Assembly (NCBI GenBank): GCA_964450865.1
Contig: CAYVHB010000027.1
Coordinates: 1-38,617, forward strand
From: CAYVHB01 sp964450865
GTDB lineage: Bacteria; Bacillota; Clostridia; Saccharofermentanales; UBA5734
Direction: 5' to 3'
Length of the DNA stretch: 38,617 nucleotides
Shown: one piece after another, positions 8,276 to 16,701 of the stretch
Layout of the letters: every line of letters starts with the position of its first letter
Position numbering within the stretch: the stretch's first letter is position 1
The notes under the pieces: generated by a model
Database searches by the model: none
Told to the model about the DNA's origin: nothing
What the model saw: only the letters and a program-made list of their open reading frames with translations
Made by a program: the position numbers and the translations under genes

Positions 8276-10669
8276 ATGGATACACGAACACTGACAATTC
8301 TGGAGTATGACAAAATTATTCATGATCTGGCGGGTCTGGCTCATTCGGCGCCGGGCCGGGAGTTGTGCAATGCACTGCGGCCCAGCAGTGTGATGGCAGA
8401 GGTTTTATCACGCCAGGCTGAGACCGACGACGCGGTTCATCTGATTCTGGAAAAAGGGGTTCTGCCGCTGGGAGGCATCAGTGAGATCCGGCCGTCTGTG
8501 GCCCGGTCGCGCAGTGAGGCTGTGCTCAGTTGTCCGGAGCTTTTGCGGATTGCCGCTTTTTTGCGCGCGGTAGAGCGTCTGCGTGCCCAGTTGCCGGCAG
8601 ATGGTCCAGGCGAGCGGATTGTCTATGGCCTGATTGCTCAACTGCGGCCGGCGCGCGCCTTGCTGACCCGCCTGGATGAATGCATTGCCGGCGAGGAGGA
8701 GCTTTACGATCGGGCGACCCCCCAGCTTTTCAATATACGACGCCGGATCCGCGATGCCCAGGCTGATGTCAAGGAAAGCCTGAACCGCATTGTCCGTAAC
8801 CAGGCCCGGGTGTTGCAGGATCAGGTTGTCACCTTGCGCGGCGACCGTTATGTAGTACCGGTAAAGGCCGAGCACCGCGGCGATCTGCCGGGTATTGTCC
8901 ATGATACGTCTTCCAGTGGCGCGACGCTGTTTGTTGAGCCCCTGCCGGTTGTTGAACTGAATAACCGCATCCGTGAGCTGATGGGTCTGGAACGCGAAGA
9001 GATTGAGCGGATCCTGATCGAATTGTCCGGCCTGGTTTCTGACCAGGCTGATTTGCTGATCGCTGATGCTGGCCTGCTGGCAGATCTGGATTTTGTCATG
9101 GCCAAGGGTCGCCTGGCCTTGCAGCAGAAAGCCATGCCACCGCAGCTGAATGACAATGGCCAGATCCGGCTCAAGGCGGCCCGCCATCCCCTGATCCCCA
9201 AAGAACGGGTTGTACCGATTGATTTTGAACTGGGCCGGGCCTTCCGTTCGCTGGTTATTACTGGTCCGAACACCGGCGGCAAGACTGTTTCGCTGAAGAC
9301 CTGCGGCTTGTTTTGCCTGATGGCGATGGCTGGTTTGCAGATTCCGGCCCGGGAAGGCTCGGAGGTCTCGCTGTTTGACCAGGTACTGGCTGATATAGGC
9401 GATGAGCAGAGCATTGAGCAGGACCTGAGCACGTTTTCCTCCCATATGCGCAATATTATCCAGATTACCAGGCTGGCCCGGCCGCGGACCCTGATTCTGG
9501 TTGATGAGCTGGGTTCAGGAACCGATCCGTCCGAGGGAGCGGCGCTGGCAATTGCGATTCTTGAATACTTGCGTCAGCAGGGCTGCCTGACGGTGGCCAC
9601 GACGCATTACAAAGAGCTGAAGGGTTATGCCTTGCACACCCCGGGTGTTGAAAATGCCTGCTGCGAGTTTGATACGGATACGCTGCGGCCGACTTTTCGG
9701 CTGCTGATCGGTGTTCCTGGTGTCAGCAATGCTTTTGCGATTTCCCGGCGGCTGGGCCTGAGTGAGCTGATAATCAGCCAGGCGCACACGCTGCTGTCGG
9801 AAGAAGGGCTGCGCTTTGAAGAGCTTTTGCAGTCGATTGAGAAAAGGCAGGTCGAGGCGGAGCAGATGCGGGCAGATATTGCCCGGCTGCATGCGCAGGC
9901 CCGGTTGGAGGCTGAGCATCTGGAGGCCGAACAAGCTGCCTGGCGCCTGAAGGGTAAAGAGATGGTTCAAAAGGCCCGCGAGGAAGCGCGCGAATTATAC
10001 GCGCAAGCGCAACTGGAGATCGAAGGCCTGCTTGAAGAGATCCGCCAGCAGATGAAGGAGCAGGATGCCACGCAGCGTCATGCCCTGGCTACCCAGGCGC
10101 GCCAGAAGATTCGGGCTGGTCTTGGCCAGATCGAAGGGCAGATTGGCCGGGATACACTGGCCGTGCGCGGCCAGCCGCTCAATCCGTCGCAGATTCTTGT
10201 CGGCCAGACATATTATGCGCCGGCGCTGGGGCTGCTGGGCCGTGTGATCGACGGCCCGGATAACCGGGGCAACTGTCTGCTGCAGAGCGGGTCCATGAAG
10301 GTCAGCGTGCCGGTGGAAAGCCTGCGCCATCCTGATGACGCTGCCACACAGCCGGCCAGTGCCGCACCCCGTTCGCGCAAACAGGCCCGGCGTGAGGATA
10401 GCCTGACCATGCAGCGCAAAATGACGATGTCGGCTGAGATTCAGCTGCTTGGCCAGACTGTTGAGGAGGCCCTTTCCAATCTGGACAAGTACCTTGATGA
10501 TGCCGTGCTGACCGGGATTTCGGCCGTGCGTATTGTGCATGGCAAGGGCACGGGTGCCTTGCGGGCGGCTGTCCAGCAGATGTTGCGCAAAGATCCTCGG
10601 GTGCGGTCGTTTCGCCTCGGCGCTTACGGCGAAGGGGATAGCGGCGTGACCCTGGCTGAATTGAAGTAG
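8276..10669 (+). CDS. mutS2: MutS2 ATPase with C-terminal Smr domain
   Basis: MutS2 proteins suppress recombination and, in Firmicutes, also act on collided ribosomes. The 797-residue protein has the MutS core and clamp region, a Walker A loop GPNTGGKT (about 330-337), a Walker B region with LILVDELGSGTDPSEG (about 404-419), and a long charged coiled coil (about 510-620). It ends in an Smr domain (about 716-797) with the conserved HGKG (755-758). There is no mismatch-recognition domain I, as expected for MutS2. Odd point: the Smr LDLRG motif reads IQLLG (722-726), losing the acidic residue and the Arg. Start ATG 8276 has AAAGGA 5 nt upstream. Probably transcribed with or just after pgsA (80-bp gap), and closed by the terminator at 10734. 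Confidence 0.95.
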   Translation: MDTRTLTILEYDKIIHDLAGLAHSAPGRELCNALRPSSVMAEVLSRQAETDDAVHLILEKGVLPLGGISEIRPSVARSRSEAVLSCPELLRIAAFLRAVERLRAQLPADGPGERIVYGLIAQLRPARALLTRLDECIAGEEELYDRATPQLFNIRRRIRDAQADVKESLNRIVRNQARVLQDQVVTLRGDRYVVPVKAEHRGDLPGIVHDTSSSGATLFVEPLPVVELNNRIRELMGLEREEIERILIELSGLVSDQADLLIADAGLLADLDFVMAKGRLALQQKAMPPQLNDNGQIRLKAARHPLIPKERVVPIDFELGRAFRSLVITGPNTGGKTVSLKTCGLFCLMAMAGLQIPAREGSEVSLFDQVLADIGDEQSIEQDLSTFSSHMRNIIQITRLARPRTLILVDELGSGTDPSEGAALAIAILEYLRQQGCLTVATTHYKELKGYALHTPGVENACCEFDTDTLRPTFRLLIGVPGVSNAFAISRRLGLSELIISQAHTLLSEEGLRFEELLQSIEKRQVEAEQMRADIARLHAQARLEAEHLEAEQAAWRLKGKEMVQKAREEARELYAQAQLEIEGLLEEIRQQMKEQDATQRHALATQARQKIRAGLGQIEGQIGRDTLAVRGQPLNPSQILVGQTYYAPALGLLGRVIDGPDNRGNCLLQSGSMKVSVPVESLRHPDDAATQPASAAPRSRKQARREDSLTMQRKMTMSAEIQLLGQTVEEALSNLDKYLDDAVLTGISAVRIVHGKGTGALRAAVQQMLRKDPRVRSFRLGAYGEGDSGVTLAELK

Positions 10670-10733
10670 ATGGCTGGCCAACCATGCCTGCCTGCATGAA
10701 TGAATGGTTGGTTGACAAATATGCAGGGTCAAC

Positions 10734-10768
10734 AAAACAGCCGGGGTTTGTGTAACCCCGGCTGTTTT
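10734..10768. terminator. Strong bidirectional intrinsic terminator
   Basis: A perfect 15-bp stem, 10734-10748 with 10754-10768, has a 5-nt loop (TGTGT). The arms begin with AAAA and end with TTTT, so it works on both strands. It serves mutS2 on the plus strand and the phosphoglycerate mutase on the minus strand. A second inverted repeat (CCAACCAT 10678-10685, ATGGTTGG 10704-10711) precedes it. Confidence 0.92.
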
Positions 10769-10786
10769 GAAGCAGGTGGCTGGACG

Positions 10787-12019
10787 TCAAGCCAGATGGC
10801 CGGCTATGAATTGGCTGAACAGGGTGTAACCGTGGATCAGTTTGTAGCCGGTCTCGGCGCAGCTGAATTCGTCATAGGCGGTTGCTGGCCGCAAGAAGCA
10901 GCCGTCGCTGCTGTAAGCCGCAAAGGGGACTGGCTCGCTGGTATGAGTACGCAGGGCCAGTGGTGTCGGATGGTCCGGCATGACCAGCAGGCGGTAGTCT
11001 TCGCCTGTCAGCTGTTTTTGCTTTTCCAGATAGTCCCAGACCGGACCGATAATTTCGCGGTCGATGAGTTCGATTGACTTGACCTTGTTTTCGATTTCGG
11101 CCCGGTGGCCGCACTCGTCTGGTGCCTCGACGTGTAAATAGACGTAATCCTGGCCGCGGGCGAATTCTGCGATAGCCGCTTCGGCTTTGCCGCGGAAATT
11201 AGTGTGGATATTGCCCGTGACGCCAGGTACATCGACGATGTGCAGGCCGGCGCAGATGCCGAGACCCTGGATCAGATCGACTGCAGAAATGACCGAGCCT
11301 TTCAGCTGAAAGAGATCGGCCAGATTCGGCAGTTCCGGACGTGTGCCCTGCCCCCAGATCCAGATCGAGTTGGCCGGGCGGAGCTTGCGTTTCAGGCGGG
11401 CCTTGTTGACCGGGTGTTCGGGCAGGAAGCGGGCGCTTTCAGCCATCATGGTCAGCAGGCGGTTGGCGCCTTCGCCCATCGGCAGATGGCGGTCGATCTT
11501 CTGGGTGAGTATATCGTGAGGCGGGACCAGGCCAACGTCGAGCGGTCCCTTTTTCCAGATCATGCAGTGCCGGTAACTCTTGCCCGGGTAAAAGCGGATG
11601 GCGCCATTGGCAAAGTGCTCATTAACGGTTTCAATCAGGCGGGCGGCCTCATCGCTGCCGATTTCGTCCGATGAATAATCGATCATCGTCCGCCGGGTAT
11701 AGTCGGCTTCCTCGCTCAATGTGACGAGGTTGCAGCGGAATGCGACGTCGCCTGGCTGCATCTCGATGGACATGCTGACTGCTTCGAGGGGTGAGCGGCC
11801 GGTGTAATATTTCCTGGGGTCATAGCCCATGACCGCCATGTTGGCAGTGTCGCTGCCGGGGGCCAGGCCAGCGGGTACGGTAGTGACCAGGCCAGCGTGG
11901 CCAAGCCGGGCGATTTTGTCCATGTTGGGCTTTTCTGCTGTCTGGAGGGGTGTGCGGTTCTGCAACTGGGGCACGGGCAGGTCTGCCATGCCATCACCAA
12001 GAAAAATGATATACTTCAT
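10787..12019 (-). CDS. apgM: Cofactor-independent phosphoglycerate mutase (ApgM type)
   Basis: Interconverts 3- and 2-phosphoglycerate. The 410-residue protein belongs to the alkaline-phosphatase superfamily in its archaeal-type phosphoglycerate mutase branch: metal ligands in GDGMAD (8-13), the phosphorylated serine in APGSDTAN (Ser56), then HVEAPDECGH and a late PDHPTP metal site. Length of about 410 is typical for ApgM and shorter than the roughly 510-residue GpmI. On the minus strand, GAGGT sits about 6 nt before the ATG. A TTGACA box lies upstream (complement of about 12060-12065), but no -10 box at the normal distance is clear; TATAAC is only 11 bp away. The gene follows oadB by 144 bp, so an operon is possible. 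Some relatives are annotated as homoserine kinases, which I consider less likely. Confidence 0.88.
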   Translation of the reverse strand: MKYIIFLGDGMADLPVPQLQNRTPLQTAEKPNMDKIARLGHAGLVTTVPAGLAPGSDTANMAVMGYDPRKYYTGRSPLEAVSMSIEMQPGDVAFRCNLVTLSEEADYTRRTMIDYSSDEIGSDEAARLIETVNEHFANGAIRFYPGKSYRHCMIWKKGPLDVGLVPPHDILTQKIDRHLPMGEGANRLLTMMAESARFLPEHPVNKARLKRKLRPANSIWIWGQGTRPELPNLADLFQLKGSVISAVDLIQGLGICAGLHIVDVPGVTGNIHTNFRGKAEAAIAEFARGQDYVYLHVEAPDECGHRAEIENKVKSIELIDREIIGPVWDYLEKQKQLTGEDYRLLVMPDHPTPLALRTHTSEPVPFAAYSSDGCFLRPATAYDEFSCAETGYKLIHGYTLFSQFIAGHLA

Positions 12020-12135
12020 CTGTTACCTCAATTGATTTTCTCGTTATACGACTCGCTTATGTCAACGCCATGAACGTCGGGAACAGGCAGGGGTGGGAAA
12101 AATCAGGTCAGGTCAGGGACCGGGAATTGGCCTTG

Positions 12136-12182
12136 TTGAGCAGGGCCAGCTGGCCGGGTGTTTTTATTTGAGCAGGGCCAGC
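12136..12182. repeat. 15-bp direct repeat at the end of oadB
   Basis: TTGAGCAGGGCCAGC occurs at 12136-12150 and 12168-12182. The right copy encodes the last sense codons of oadB on the minus strand, and the left copy is outside the gene. A 12-bp palindrome GGCCAGCTGGCC overlaps the left copy. Confidence 0.8.
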
Positions 12183-13387
12183 AGGATGCCGGCTGCGATG
12201 GCTGAGCCGATGACGCCAGCCACATTGGGTCCCATGGCATGCATCAGCAGGAAATTGCCGGGGTTTTCCGCCTGGCCGACTTTTTGCGAAACCCGCGCGG
12301 CCATCGGGACGGCTGAGACGCCGGCCGAGCCGATCAGTGGATTGACCTTGCCGCCGGAAGTCCAGTACATCAGTTTGCCCAGCAGAACACCGCCGGCTGT
12401 GCCAAAGCCGAAGGCAATGACGCCGAGGACGATGATCTTGATCGTTTCCAGGCGCAGGAAGGTATCGGCAGTTGCCGTGGCCCCGACCGACACACCGAGC
12501 AGGATCGTCACGATATTCATCAGGTCATTGCTGGCTGTCTTGACCAGGCGTTCGGCTACCCCGCTTTCACGCAGCAGGTTGCCAAGCATCAGGGTGCCGA
12601 CCAGGGTCAGGGAATCGGGTATCAGTAGGGAGACAAGAATGGTGACAATAATCGGGAAGAGAATCCGTTCGGTTTTGGAGACGTCGCGCAGCTGGGCCAT
12701 GACCACGGAACGTTCTTTGCGGGTAGTCAGGGCTTTCATGATCGGTGGCTGGATCACCGGGACCAGGGCCATGTACGAATAGGCTGCAACCGCGATGGCT
12801 CCCAGCAGATGCGGAGCCAGGGTTTTGGTGACGAAAATGGCTGTCGGACCGTCCGCTCCGCCAATAATGCCAATCGATGCCGCTTCCTTGGGGATAAAGC
12901 CGAGCCAGAGGGCGCCCATGAAGGTCAGGAATATACCAAGCTGGGCGGCAGCTCCCAGCAGCAGTGAGCGCGGGTAGGCCAGCAGGGGGCCAAAATCAGT
13001 CATGGCGCCGATACCGAGGAAGATCAGCGGCGGGTAGACGCCCAGTTTGACGCCCATGTACAGCATGTCCAATAATCCGCCGTGGGCCAGCAGCTCCCGA
13101 TAGGCGACCGGGGTGCCGGCCGGATAGCCCAGTTCCAGGATATGCTTAGGATTGAACAGCTCCATATGGACGATGCCGCCCATTGGCAGATTGGCCAGCA
13201 GCATGCCGAAAGCGATCGGCAACAGCAGGAGCGGTTCGAATTTTTTGACAATGGCCAGATAAAGCAGAACGCAGGCAATAATGATCATAGCCAGATGCTG
13301 GATCGTGAGGTTGGCAAAGCCGGAACCCAGCCAGAGCCTTTGCAGGGTTTCGAAAAACGCATTGAAGATAGTGACGATACTGTTCAT
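12164..13387 (-). CDS. oadB: Sodium-ion translocating decarboxylase beta subunit
   Basis: Membrane subunit that couples decarboxylation of a carboxybiotin carrier to Na+ export, in the oxaloacetate, methylmalonyl-CoA or glutaconyl-CoA decarboxylase family. The 407-residue protein is very hydrophobic with many membrane segments. It has the conserved Na+-site region GGADGPTAIFV (Asp179) and the late NPLIGSAGVSAVP and HAMGPNVAGV motifs. Start ATG 13387 (minus) has GGGAGG 5 nt upstream, and an ORF extension to 13411 was rejected. oadG lies 156 bp upstream on the same strand. No biotin carrier or carboxyltransferase subunit is in this window, so the substrate cannot be named. The gene end carries a 15-bp duplication. 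Confidence 0.93.
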   Translation of the reverse strand: MNSIVTIFNAFFETLQRLWLGSGFANLTIQHLAMIIIACVLLYLAIVKKFEPLLLLPIAFGMLLANLPMGGIVHMELFNPKHILELGYPAGTPVAYRELLAHGGLLDMLYMGVKLGVYPPLIFLGIGAMTDFGPLLAYPRSLLLGAAAQLGIFLTFMGALWLGFIPKEAASIGIIGGADGPTAIFVTKTLAPHLLGAIAVAAYSYMALVPVIQPPIMKALTTRKERSVVMAQLRDVSKTERILFPIIVTILVSLLIPDSLTLVGTLMLGNLLRESGVAERLVKTASNDLMNIVTILLGVSVGATATADTFLRLETIKIIVLGVIAFGFGTAGGVLLGKLMYWTSGGKVNPLIGSAGVSAVPMAARVSQKVGQAENPGNFLLMHAMGPNVAGVIGSAIAAGILLALLK

Positions 13388-13543
13388 GCGAACCTCCCGA
13401 TGCCTTGTCAAGGTCAGTTGTACGCGCCAGGGTTGATGTCATATAAGCTGGACTCGATATTTTTTGCGTCTGAATTATTCTCTCGCGCGTCAGTCAGGGC
13501 TTGATTGTGTCAGACCCGGCGGGCTTTCTGCCGGGCTGGAACG

Positions 13544-13984
13544 TCAGACCCGACGGACCTTGCGGATTGTGAATCCGGCAACGCCAGGTCTGGCAGATGA
13601 GGATTCGAGCATGCAGGCGACTGCTGCCGTGATGACGGCGATCAGGGCCGGATCGTCAGTTGCCAATAATGACTGGGTGCCAGGGACGGGCATGGCAACC
13701 GGCCCTGCGGTGGGAAGCACAGTGCCGGGCCGCGTCGCCGGACTGGTGGCCCGGTCAGGAGCCGGGCGGGTGCTGTCGGTTTTTTTATGTGGTTTACCCT
13801 CGATTGTCCGATGCAGTCGGCGGACGATCAGCCAGGACATCAGGCTGACACTGGTACTGATCAGGGCCAGGATCAGCAGGACAATTGTCATGCCGACCAG
13901 CGACATGGTCGTGCCCAGAAAAGTCTGTTGACCCAAATTGGCGTACTGATCGGTCCAGCCGGCAGCATTAAGAACATGATACAT
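13544..13984 (-). CDS. oadG: OadG-family decarboxylase gamma subunit
   Basis: Small membrane subunit thought to anchor the sodium-pump decarboxylase complex. The 146-residue protein has a single strong hydrophobic stretch near residues 23-53, a Pro/Ala/Thr-rich linker (about 65-105) and a C-terminal block TDDPALIAVITAAVACML followed by the basic GFTIRKVRRV, which is the usual OadG ending. I chose ATG 13984 (minus) because AGGGGGA lies about 8 nt upstream; the ORF runs 11 codons further without a better site. The placement directly before oadB supports the call. The sequence is weakly conserved as a family, so identity rests on architecture and context. Confidence 0.78.
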   Translation of the reverse strand: MYHVLNAAGWTDQYANLGQQTFLGTTMSLVGMTIVLLILALISTSVSLMSWLIVRRLHRTIEGKPHKKTDSTRPAPDRATSPATRPGTVLPTAGPVAMPVPGTQSLLATDDPALIAVITAAVACMLESSSARPGVAGFTIRKVRRV

Positions 13985-14037
13985 TTGGAATCCCCCTTCA
14001 GACAGGATTATTGTCATGAAATATGCCGATCTTTTTT

Positions 14038-14066
14038 ATTTTACCTGATGCAAGCCCCGGGTGCAA
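14038..14066 (-). promoter_or_regulatory. Candidate promoter of oadG-oadB
   Basis: Read on the minus strand: TTGCAC (14066-14061), a 17-bp spacer and TAAAAT (14043-14038). The -10 box matches five of six bases and the -35 box only three. It leaves a leader of about 45 nt before the oadG start. Confidence 0.35.
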
Positions 14067-14145
14067 TTGATTATCCACACGAGCCTGCGAGAAGGTTCAG
14101 CACGTCCCGGGAATATGGCGGTTCATGCCATCTTGAGCCCGCTCC

Positions 14146-14174
14146 TTGCAAGCACGCTGGCTTTCAGTCAAAAT
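14146..14174 (+). promoter_or_regulatory. Candidate promoter of the P-loop ATPase gene
   Basis: TTGCAA (14146-14151), a 17-bp spacer and CAAAAT (14169-14174), each matching four of six consensus bases. It faces away from the candidate oadG promoter, making this a divergent control region. Confidence 0.35.
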
Positions 14175-14232
14175 AAAGGATATCCCATCTCAAATCAATC
14201 AGACATCACGTCATGAATTCGGGTGAATGGCA

Positions 14233-15069
14233 ATGAATCATCAAACTGAGGATGTTAATATTATGAAATCGGGTGAAAATCGGTTTGGGCCGGTTGCGGA
14301 TACCGGGGATCCGGCCAAGGGTCGGGGACTGGCCGGGGGGCTACATGCCAGCAAAGCACCAGCGGTGTTTGATCTGGCTGACTGGCAGCCATTAACGATT
14401 TTTGTCGGCGCTTACGGCAGCGGCAAGTCAGAGGTCAGCGTCAATTTTGCGCTCTGGCTGGCCAGCCAGGTGCCGAAGGGGGAGCGTCATGTCGTTCTGG
14501 TTGATCTGGATACGATCAATCCATACTATCGCTCGGCTGATGCGCGGGCAATCCTGGCTGCCGCGGGAGTCCGTCTGATTGCATCGATCTATGCCAATAC
14601 GAATGTGGATGTGCCTGCTGTTCCCGCCGGGGTCTTGTCAGCTTTTGACGATCCGGATCAGATCACGGTACTGGATATCGGCGGTGAGGATCTTGGTGCA
14701 CGGGTCGTTGCTTCATTGCGGCCGCACCTGGCGCAGCGGCCGTACGCGATTTATATGGTTGTCAATCCGTTCCGGCCGACAACGGATACCGTGGCCGGGA
14801 TCTGCCAGCAGGTCACGGCTCTGACATCAACGATTGGCCTGCCCTTGCAGGGCCTGGTGCACAATGCCAATTTGCTGAACGCTGGCGATGCATCGTTGCT
14901 GGTAGAGACCTGGCCGCTGGTCCAGCAGGCTGCTGCCGCCGCCGGGTTACCGGTTGTATTTGCCGCAGCCATGGCTGATCAGATTCCAGCAGGTCTTGCT
15001 GACCAGTTGCCGGCGAACTTGCCTCTGCTGCTCTTACAGCGAACAATCCAGTACCCGACTGCTCCCTGA
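14233..15069 (+). CDS. P-loop ATPase of unknown role beside a ferredoxin oxidoreductase
   Basis: A soluble protein of about 278 residues. After a variable N-terminus of about 45 residues it has a Walker A loop GAYGSGKS (about 59-66), a following VLVDLDTINPYYRSAD segment resembling the switch region of MinD/ParA/CobQ-type ATPases, and VLDIGGEDLG as a probable Walker B region. It lacks the extra lysine of the deviant KGG-type Walker loop, so it is not a standard ParA or Mrp protein. No membrane segment is seen. It precedes the 2-oxoacid oxidoreductase genes by 175 bp on the same strand, which suggests but does not prove a linked role. Start uncertain: ATG 14233 has GGGTGA 6 nt upstream; ATG 14227 and ATG 14263 (TGAGGAT about 10 nt upstream) are alternatives. 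Confidence 0.72.
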   Translation: MNHQTEDVNIMKSGENRFGPVADTGDPAKGRGLAGGLHASKAPAVFDLADWQPLTIFVGAYGSGKSEVSVNFALWLASQVPKGERHVVLVDLDTINPYYRSADARAILAAAGVRLIASIYANTNVDVPAVPAGVLSAFDDPDQITVLDIGGEDLGARVVASLRPHLAQRPYAIYMVVNPFRPTTDTVAGICQQVTALTSTIGLPLQGLVHNANLLNAGDASLLVETWPLVQQAAAAAGLPVVFAAAMADQIPAGLADQLPANLPLLLLQRTIQYPTAP

Positions 15070-15179
15070 CAGGTGAAATGTGTGCAGCTGTTTTACTGCC
15101 GGGTGCCATCGGCGGTTGTGATGAGGACGAACGCGGCTGACCTGGCACCGGGCCCTGCTGGTGGTGCGGTGGGGCAGGG

Positions 15180-15208
15180 TTGATTATCCGGCGCCAGGTC
15201 CTTATAAT
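15180..15208 (+). promoter_or_regulatory. Promoter of the 2-oxoacid:ferredoxin oxidoreductase operon
   Basis: TTGATT (15180-15185), a 17-bp spacer and a perfect TATAAT (15203-15208). Predicted start near 15215 gives a leader of about 30 nt with GGAGG at 15234-15238 before the ferredoxin gene. Confidence 0.75.
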
Positions 15209-15244
15209 AAACGAATATTGTTCTTGATAAGATGGAGGATCATC

Positions 15245-15451
15245 ATGGCCAGAACTGAATTTAGCGAAGAACGATGCAAGGGCTGTGGCCTTTGTGTCTC
15301 GGTCTGTCCGCGCAAGATTATCAGGCTGCGGACAGAAAAACTCAACAGCAAGGGTTTCCATCCGGCCGGCGTCGATGAAATGGAGCGCTGCACAGGTTGC
15401 GCCATGTGCGCGACTATCTGCCCCGACGTTGTCATCGAGGTTTACAAATAG
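15245..15451 (+). CDS. korD: 2-oxoacid:ferredoxin oxidoreductase, 2x[4Fe-4S] ferredoxin (delta) subunit
   Basis: Small electron-transfer subunit that passes electrons from the thiamine-diphosphate subunit to ferredoxin. The 68-residue protein has two complete cluster motifs, CKGCGLCVSVCP (about 11-22) and CTGCAMCATICP (about 49-60), separated by about 26 residues. Start ATG 15245 has GGAGG 6 nt upstream; an open frame back to 15161 crosses the promoter and was rejected. First gene of the operon korD-vorB-korB-korC. The cluster spacing is the normal dicluster type, with no missing cysteines. Confidence 0.92.
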   Translation: MARTEFSEERCKGCGLCVSVCPRKIIRLRTEKLNSKGFHPAGVDEMERCTGCAMCATICPDVVIEVYK

Positions 15452-15518
15452 ACATCAGGCCAGTTGACATCAGACCAGCGTCAATGGCGCTATCATCTGT
15501 GATAAAGGAGTCAGTTCA

Positions 15519-16583
15519 ATGGGCAAACGTGTCTTGATGAAAGGCAATGAGGTCATCGGCGAGGCGGCGATCCGGGCCGGCTGCCGCCATTATTTCGGCT
15601 ATCCCATTACCCCCCAGACAGAGATCATGCATTATATGGCGACCCGCATGGCCGAGGTCGGCGGGACGATTGTGCAGGCTGAGAGTGAAGTGGCGGCGAT
15701 CAATATGGTCTATGGGGCTTCAGCTGCCGGCGCCCGGGTCATGACTTCGAGTTCGAGCCCTGGTATCAGCCTCAAGCAGGAAGGCTTTTCTTATATCGCC
15801 GGTGCCGAACTGCCGGCGGTGGTGATCAACATTGTCCGTTCCGGGCCTGGCCTGGGCGGTATTTTGCCGGCGCAGGGCGACTATTTCCAGGCGACCAAGG
15901 GCGGCGGTCACGGTGATTATCGCAATATCGTCCTGGCCCCGGCCAGCATCCAGGAATTATATGAGCTGACTGTAGAAGCCTTCAATCTGGCCGACCGATA
16001 TCGCATGCTGGTCCTGATTCTTGGCGACGGCGCGCTTGGCCAGATGATGGAGCCGGTCCTGTTCCGTGATGAAGAGCCGGTCGAGACAATTGCCAAACCG
16101 TGGGCCCTGACTGGCACCGGTGGCCAGCGTGTGCACAATACCATTCAGTCCATCTACATCGAAGCCGATGTGATGGAGAAGTTTATCCGGAAATTGCAGG
16201 ACAAGTATGAGCAGGTGAAAGCCCGGGAGACCCGTTTCGAAGCCATCAATTGTGACGGCGCGCAAATTATCATCGTGGCTTTTGGCACGGCCAGCCGGAT
16301 CTGCAGCAATGTCGTGCACCAGGCCCGCGAGCTGGGCATCCAGGTCGGCCTGTTCCGGCCGGTTACGCTCTGGCCGTATCCTTCAGAAGCCCTGGCTGAA
16401 CTGGCCAGCCAGCCCGCTGTGACGGCTCTGCTCGATGTGGAAATGAACACTGGCCAGATGGTTGAAGATGTCCGCCTGGCAGTCAATGGCCGGAAACCGG
16501 TCTATTTCCATGGACGGACAGGTGGTAATCTGCCGACCCAGGCTGAACTGCTGGAAAAAATCCGGACCATTGCCGGCCGCTGA
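15519..16583 (+). CDS. vorB: 2-oxoacid:ferredoxin oxidoreductase alpha subunit (VorB type)
   Basis: Carries the pyrimidine-binding and C-terminal domains of the thiamine-diphosphate enzyme that oxidatively decarboxylates 2-oxoacids to acyl-CoA with ferredoxin as acceptor. The 354-residue protein starts with the family pattern GNEVIGEAAIRAGC and YPITPQTEI, has the catalytic-side QAESEVAAINMVYGAS segment, and a C-terminal domain from about residue 245. Length matches VorB/KorA rather than the longer PorA fusion forms. Start ATG 15519 is preceded by AAAGGAG. The exact substrate (2-oxoisovalerate, 2-oxoglutarate or other) cannot be read from sequence alone. Its stop codon begins a 28-bp-period repeat. 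Confidence 0.92.
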   Translation: MGKRVLMKGNEVIGEAAIRAGCRHYFGYPITPQTEIMHYMATRMAEVGGTIVQAESEVAAINMVYGASAAGARVMTSSSSPGISLKQEGFSYIAGAELPAVVINIVRSGPGLGGILPAQGDYFQATKGGGHGDYRNIVLAPASIQELYELTVEAFNLADRYRMLVLILGDGALGQMMEPVLFRDEEPVETIAKPWALTGTGGQRVHNTIQSIYIEADVMEKFIRKLQDKYEQVKARETRFEAINCDGAQIIIVAFGTASRICSNVVHQARELGIQVGLFRPVTLWPYPSEALAELASQPAVTALLDVEMNTGQMVEDVRLAVNGRKPVYFHGRTGGNLPTQAELLEKIRTIAGR

Positions 16584-16631
16584 GCGGCAAGCAGAACCTG
16601 CCGAATGCTGAGCCGCATGCGGAATCTGCCG
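16581..16631 (+). repeat. 28-bp-period imperfect repeat at the vorB stop codon
   Basis: Copies at 16581-16603 and 16609-16631 agree at 19 of 23 positions, and the first begins with the vorB stop codon TGA. A GCCGGC/GCCGGC hairpin with a 6-nt loop follows (about 16628-16645). The 118-bp gap to korB has no T tract, so read-through is likely. Confidence 0.65.
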
Positions 16632-16701
16632 GCCTGTCAGCCGGCGGCCTGGCTGTGGCGCCGCAATGTGGTTATTCGCCGTTTATCAAGGAGAGCATCA
16701 T

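Noticed and set aside
10700..12035. Plus-strand open frames within the phosphoglycerate mutase gene
   Set aside because: They are shadows of the minus-strand coding frame, which has all active-site motifs and a ribosome site.
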